This document shows positions 37,901 through 43,900 of a stretch of 64,000 bases of DNA, piece after piece (position 1 is the stretch's first letter; each line of letters begins with the position of its first letter). Origin of the DNA: Petrosia ficiformis (lineage: Eukaryota > Porifera > Demospongiae > Haplosclerida > Petrosiidae); the NCBI GenBank assembly GCA_947044365.1, contig OX345636.1, positions 42,973,537-43,037,536 on the forward strand, read 5' to 3'. A program made the position numbers and the translations under genes. A model generated the notes under the pieces. The model did no database searches, was not told where the DNA came from, and saw only the letters and a list, made by a program, of their open reading frames with translations.

Positions 37901-40900
37901 AATGGGGGTGGTTTAATACAAACGGCGTCCTATCGCAAGTAGGTTGCTATAGTCTGAAAATATTCGTTATCTAGGTCAAGACACAGAACAGTACGAAGTT
38001 TCTTTTCCTGAATTTAACTTCAAATAAATATGCATTTGTGTTAAAGCTTCTTTAATAGCTCCAGAAATGTAGAAAATCTATTTTTATGATTTCAGTTGCC
38101 AATCAAATTTTGCTACTTGCCAGCTTTCTACTTTAACAATGATCTATGGACATCAAAAAGGTATTGTTACACATAAAAATACTCAGTATTATAAGTTATA
38201 TGTACAGTATATTAATTTTAATTTATATGTTAATATTAGCAGAGATGTCAGCTTACCACTTGCAAATGAAATGTATGGGCGGTCATTTTTTTCCGGGCCA
38301 TCCCTACATAGGAAGTACTACCGTACTCTCTGATACATGCATGTTTGAATGTTTGTAATAATTATTATAATTATATAAACATATAATGTATAGCTGTATG
38401 CATATACACATTTTGTACATACCATTACAAGTAACATTATCAAAGTCTAGATGATAACCATCATTACATCCACACGTGTAGCTTCCATCAGTGTTAGTAC
38501 ATAATTGAGAGCAATTGTGTGTTCCTTCACTACATTCATTAGTATCTGAAGAGAAACAGATTTACATAATTACATGTATGTGGAATTATATACATGCAAG
38601 TTTGAATGTTTGTAATAATTATATAAACATATAATGTATAGCTGTATGTATATACACATTTTGTACATACCATTACAAGTAATATTCGTTAATGTGTAAC
38701 AAGTATAATTATACATAATGTGTATTTATTATAACTATAATTATATCTAAGTATACACATAAGATTGCTTGTATTGTATGTATGAATGAATGACACAAGC
38801 TGCATACCGTTACAAGTAGCTCCATCCACATCTAGTACAAAACCACGATTACATCTACAAATGAAACTTCCATTAGTGTTTGTACATAATTGGGAACAAC
38901 CATCTGTATCATTACTACACTCATCAATATCTAGGTTGATAGATATGTATGCATGTCTGTATGAAATATGTATGTAGATGCAAAATATTAACATTGTCCT
39001 AAATTATGTATGCATATGTATGTTTGTATGTAAATACCATATATGCATACCGTTACAAGTAACTCCATCTATATCCAGTAGATAGCCACTATTACATTCA
39101 CAAATGTAACTTCCATTAGTTTTTGTACATATTTGGGAACAATTGTGTGTTTCATTGCACATATCAATATCTAGTTGAAAGGAAAGTAAGTGTTTGTATG
39201 AATGTATGCGTGTAAATGAATGTATATATGCATGTTTGTACTTTGCGTATGAATGCATACATAATTATATATATATATATATATATATATAATTATGTAA
39301 ACTATAAAATTATATATATTTAATCATAAATCTATTGATATTTATAGCGTAGTTACCCGATTTTGACCCCATTACAAAGTTTGAGTGATATAATAACTCA
39401 GACTTTACTACTGAGAGAGGAAGATTTTAAGGTATATGAATCATTGAACCATCATGGAGACTATAAGTTGATATAGATCGAAAGTGTCAGAAATGGTATC
39501 CAGTAGAAAGCTTATTCTATAACTATGCATTACTGAATATAATTAAAGGGTTGAGAGTAGTCTAACTCACAAAACAGTACTATATCCAGGCTAATACCAA
39601 GAAACCATGAAAATCAGTTTAAGGAGCTGGGAAAAATTTGAGAAATAAAAAATATTTTCTATTTTATAGTGCGGTATATTCAACTTTTACAGATTTCTGT
39701 GCAATATGGACTAATTGATTTTTTGGTTAGACAAATCTGGCTCTCAACCTTTCAATTATGACACATTTAATGCATCTTATGTATACCGTTACAAGTAGCT
39801 CCATCAGCATCCAGTGAATATCCATTATTACATCCACAAGTGAAGCTTCCATTAGTGTTATTACATACTTGAGAACAATTGTGTGTTCCAACACTACATT
39901 CATCAATATCTGTAAAATAATTTGCTATTAATGCTACATTTCAGTTATACATGGTAGTCACATTGCCTTGGCAATAGGTCCCTATATCATTGTCAGTACA
40001 TACTGTAGTGCATGTACATGTCTACCTTTTGTAAATTTGCATTGGCTTATAAGCATGCACACAGTCTATCCTTCAAGATAAATATTTATGTTATATAGTT
40101 CATCAGTGGTCATGACACTAGGTAAACAATGGCACAATGTATATCTGCTTACCATTACAAGTAACATAATCAATATCCAGTAGATAACCACTATTACATC
40201 CGCAAATAAAGCTTCCGATTATATTTGTACATGTTTGAGAACAATCATCTGTTTCATCAGTACACTCATCAATATCTGGACAGATTGAATTTTATGCAGT
40301 ATATCAATGATTGTATACAACAACTAGAGCTAACTGAGGTATAATTATAACTATATAACATATATCAGTAGTATTACTAAATAATTATTATTTATTGCAA
40401 TATTAGAAGTATCTACCATAGTAGTAATACATGTTTTTATAAATCATTGTTATTTCATTTACCACAATGTCATTTTATTTTGATACTATCACAAAACATT
40501 CTTTACAATTAAGATTAAATGAAGATACTTTTGTCTGCAAGTTGTGTTCATGAAATACTATTGGAATACTAGAAACTGTGTTGGACTATAATAAAATGTC
40601 TTCTTAGATAACTGCTTCACAAATAGTTGTCTGGTTATCCCTGTTTCTTTTGCTCCATGCTCCAGTACGTTTTGTAAAAAAAAAAAACAAGAAAATCTTA
40701 GCAGAAAATCTAAATGGATAGCTTACATCTTTGTATGTTTATATGACAAAAAGGTATTTGCATATTTAGCAAATCTTTGTTATATTATTGCCCAGTTCTG
40801 GTACATACATATATAAATATGATTTAAGATTAGAATTTTGAGGGAGCGCTTTTATTTAGCAAAATTTTTATAAGTATTTCATCATATGTGCATATAAGTA

Positions 40901-43900
40901 TGCTTGCATTTTTTAATTTGTTTTGTTTGTGCATTAATTACAAGTCACCCCATTTTTCTTTTAGATGCTTTTGTTCAAGCATAATATAATTTATTATGCT
41001 TGCGGACCTTGCAGTTTATAATTATGTTATTGACAGGAGAAAGACTACTCTTTATAATTCAGATGAAGTCATTTATCAATTTGCCCAAAAAAGAACATGA
41101 CGTTTTGAATAAAATCTATGTTCCTCATAAAAATCAACTATAATTATTGCTGTAAACATTTAATAGTATGCTTTGTATGTCTATTTGTCTCTTTATGCAC
41201 GTGCACAATTTATAATTTCATGTGTGTGCCACTAGTTGGATGAATTTGTTACTGTAAAAGAACAAATTGTTAAAACAACTCATTGATTGGTTATTGCATA
41301 TACAGTTACAAACATTTAAACTTCTATGGTCATGCTGTTCATGCTATAACATTTACTTAAAGTCCTATTATATTATCCTCCCTATATAATAATTATTTCA
41401 TGTCACTTATAAAACTTAAAAGTTACTGGCCATCAACAATTGCCTGAAATGTTTTGTAAAACTTGAAGCAGCATAATTTAATTTACCAAGAAACACCACA
41501 AAAGATCGTACCTATAGTTATTTGGCCACAAATGCATATGATATCAGCATTCATGTAGGCATAACCAGCATCATGACAATTTGAATTTACACTATTCTTT
41601 GCAACTGTATAATAATATACTTATCAATGAATGAGTTATTTCAAGAATTTTGTCATTGCACTGTAACTGCTCAGTGTTGTATCAGACTACATGGTTTTCA
41701 TAACAGTCATTTTTACATAACTTCATAGTGGCAGAGGTAGCTATATACTGGCTAAAATAAACTGTCAGTAACATGGTATCCAAGTTGTCAGATATATTAT
41801 ATGAGTTAGTACTAACTATCAATAAATGTAAGTGTTCATTGTGAATAACAACACTATAGCCTGCAACCATGTTGTTGCTGTGTGTTGTATTTTGAATATT
41901 GGAAATTATAGAGCAGTTGATAACTTCCTAGTTTCCTGGTTATAAGTATGATAATAGCATCCACATGCAGTTAATATCATTGGGTGTAAATTGAATGCTC
42001 ACTCAGTCTATTTTAAAGAAATTATAATTCTGTGTACTCGGACATTGACATTCTACCCTCGCAATTTTATTTTAGTAATAGACCATGACCACATTCTATA
42101 ACTATAACTTATATATTACTAATATCATTTGTAACATATGAAAAATAGTGACGTTTATAATGCTGTTTGAAACATACCATTACATGATATTCCATCTTCA
42201 TCCAAAATATAACCATCATTACAGGAACAGAATAAACCTTCCGGAGAGAAGTTACATAGCTGTGTACAGTTGAAACACTCATCACCAGCTATTGGGGGTG
42301 GGTATTAAGTGTAATTTATATAGTTAACTATATATTACATGGGTTTTTTGTGTGAGGGTGTGATTGTCTGAGATATGAATTTAAGTCTTTGTGGATACCA
42401 TTAAACATTGTATCACTGCATAAATAGAATTGTTAAAATAACATATGTAATGGCTAGTAAAGTTGTAAGAATGTAAATTATAATTTAATTGATCATACAA
42501 GGTTACATGATAAAAGATACTTGTACTATAATCAATTATCATGTCCAATATCTCATATTACATGCACAAAGAAGGTATTCAATCCTAAAATAATTTAATT
42601 AAAAGGTTATTCTGCTTTTTTGTGTATCTAATAGGAAGTATAAGGATAATCGATTATAGTTACATGCACGTCACCATGTAGTCATGACAACCCAATAACT
42701 GATTAAATTACAATTTACATTATTTCATGCAACTGTACTGACCAATATAATTTATTACTAATAATTACGCTTGTGGTTTATAATTATGTTATTGACAGGA
42801 GGAAGACTACTCTTTACAATTCAGATGAAGTCATTTACCAATTTGCCCCAAAGAGAACATGACCTTTTCAATAAAAACAATGTTCCTCATGAAAATCAAC
42901 TATAATTATTGCTGTAAACATTTAATAGTATGCTTTGTATGTCTATTTGTCTCTTTATGCACAATTTATAATTTCCTGGGTGTGCCACTGGTTGGATGAA
43001 TTTGTTACTGTAAAAAAACAAAATTGTTAAAATACCTCACTGATTGGTTATTACATATACAGTTACAAAACTTTAAACTTCTATGGTCATGCTGTTCATG
43101 CTATAACATTTACTTAAAGTCCTATTATATTACCCTACCCATATAATAATTATTTCATGTCACTTATAAAACTTAAAAGTAACTGGCCATCAACAAATGA
43201 CTGGTACTTATATTTATAATTATTTGACCAATATGCATATGCACTGTAACTGCTCTCTGTTGTATCAGACTGCATGGATTTCATAACAGTCATTTAAAAT
43301 AAACTGTGAGTAACATGGAATCCAAGTTGTCAGATATATTATATGAGTTAGTAATAACTATCAATAAATGTAAGTGATCATTATGAATAACAACATTATA
43401 GTCTGCTACCATGTTGTTGCTGTGTGTTGTATTTCGAATATTGGATTGAAAACATGCAGTGTGCAAAAGACTAAAGATTGCAATGACACAAAATGAATCA
43501 GCACCACATTATTTTAGTAATATAACTGTTAAATTTATTAAGCTATGAGTAAAATATTATAGTAACTGTTAATAGTAATAGTTTAATCAATAACTAAATA
43601 ATCTCTGATAAAATTGTATAGTACTCTCATATGTTTACTTACGTGGAGGACAGATTTGCGGCAAATCAGAACAGCAATCGTTTAACTGATAACAATGTAT
43701 ATCACAATAGCAATCTCCGACCTGGCAAGTATCAAGACGACTATATATACAGCAATCAGTATAATTAGCAGTGCAAGAACCTGTATGAAATATAACACAA
43801 TTTAATATGACAAAGGAATTATATAAATTGTAAAGAAATGCATTGAAATAGCTGACATAGGCTAGAGTAAATCTATATGCCCAATCTTAAATAGTGTGCA

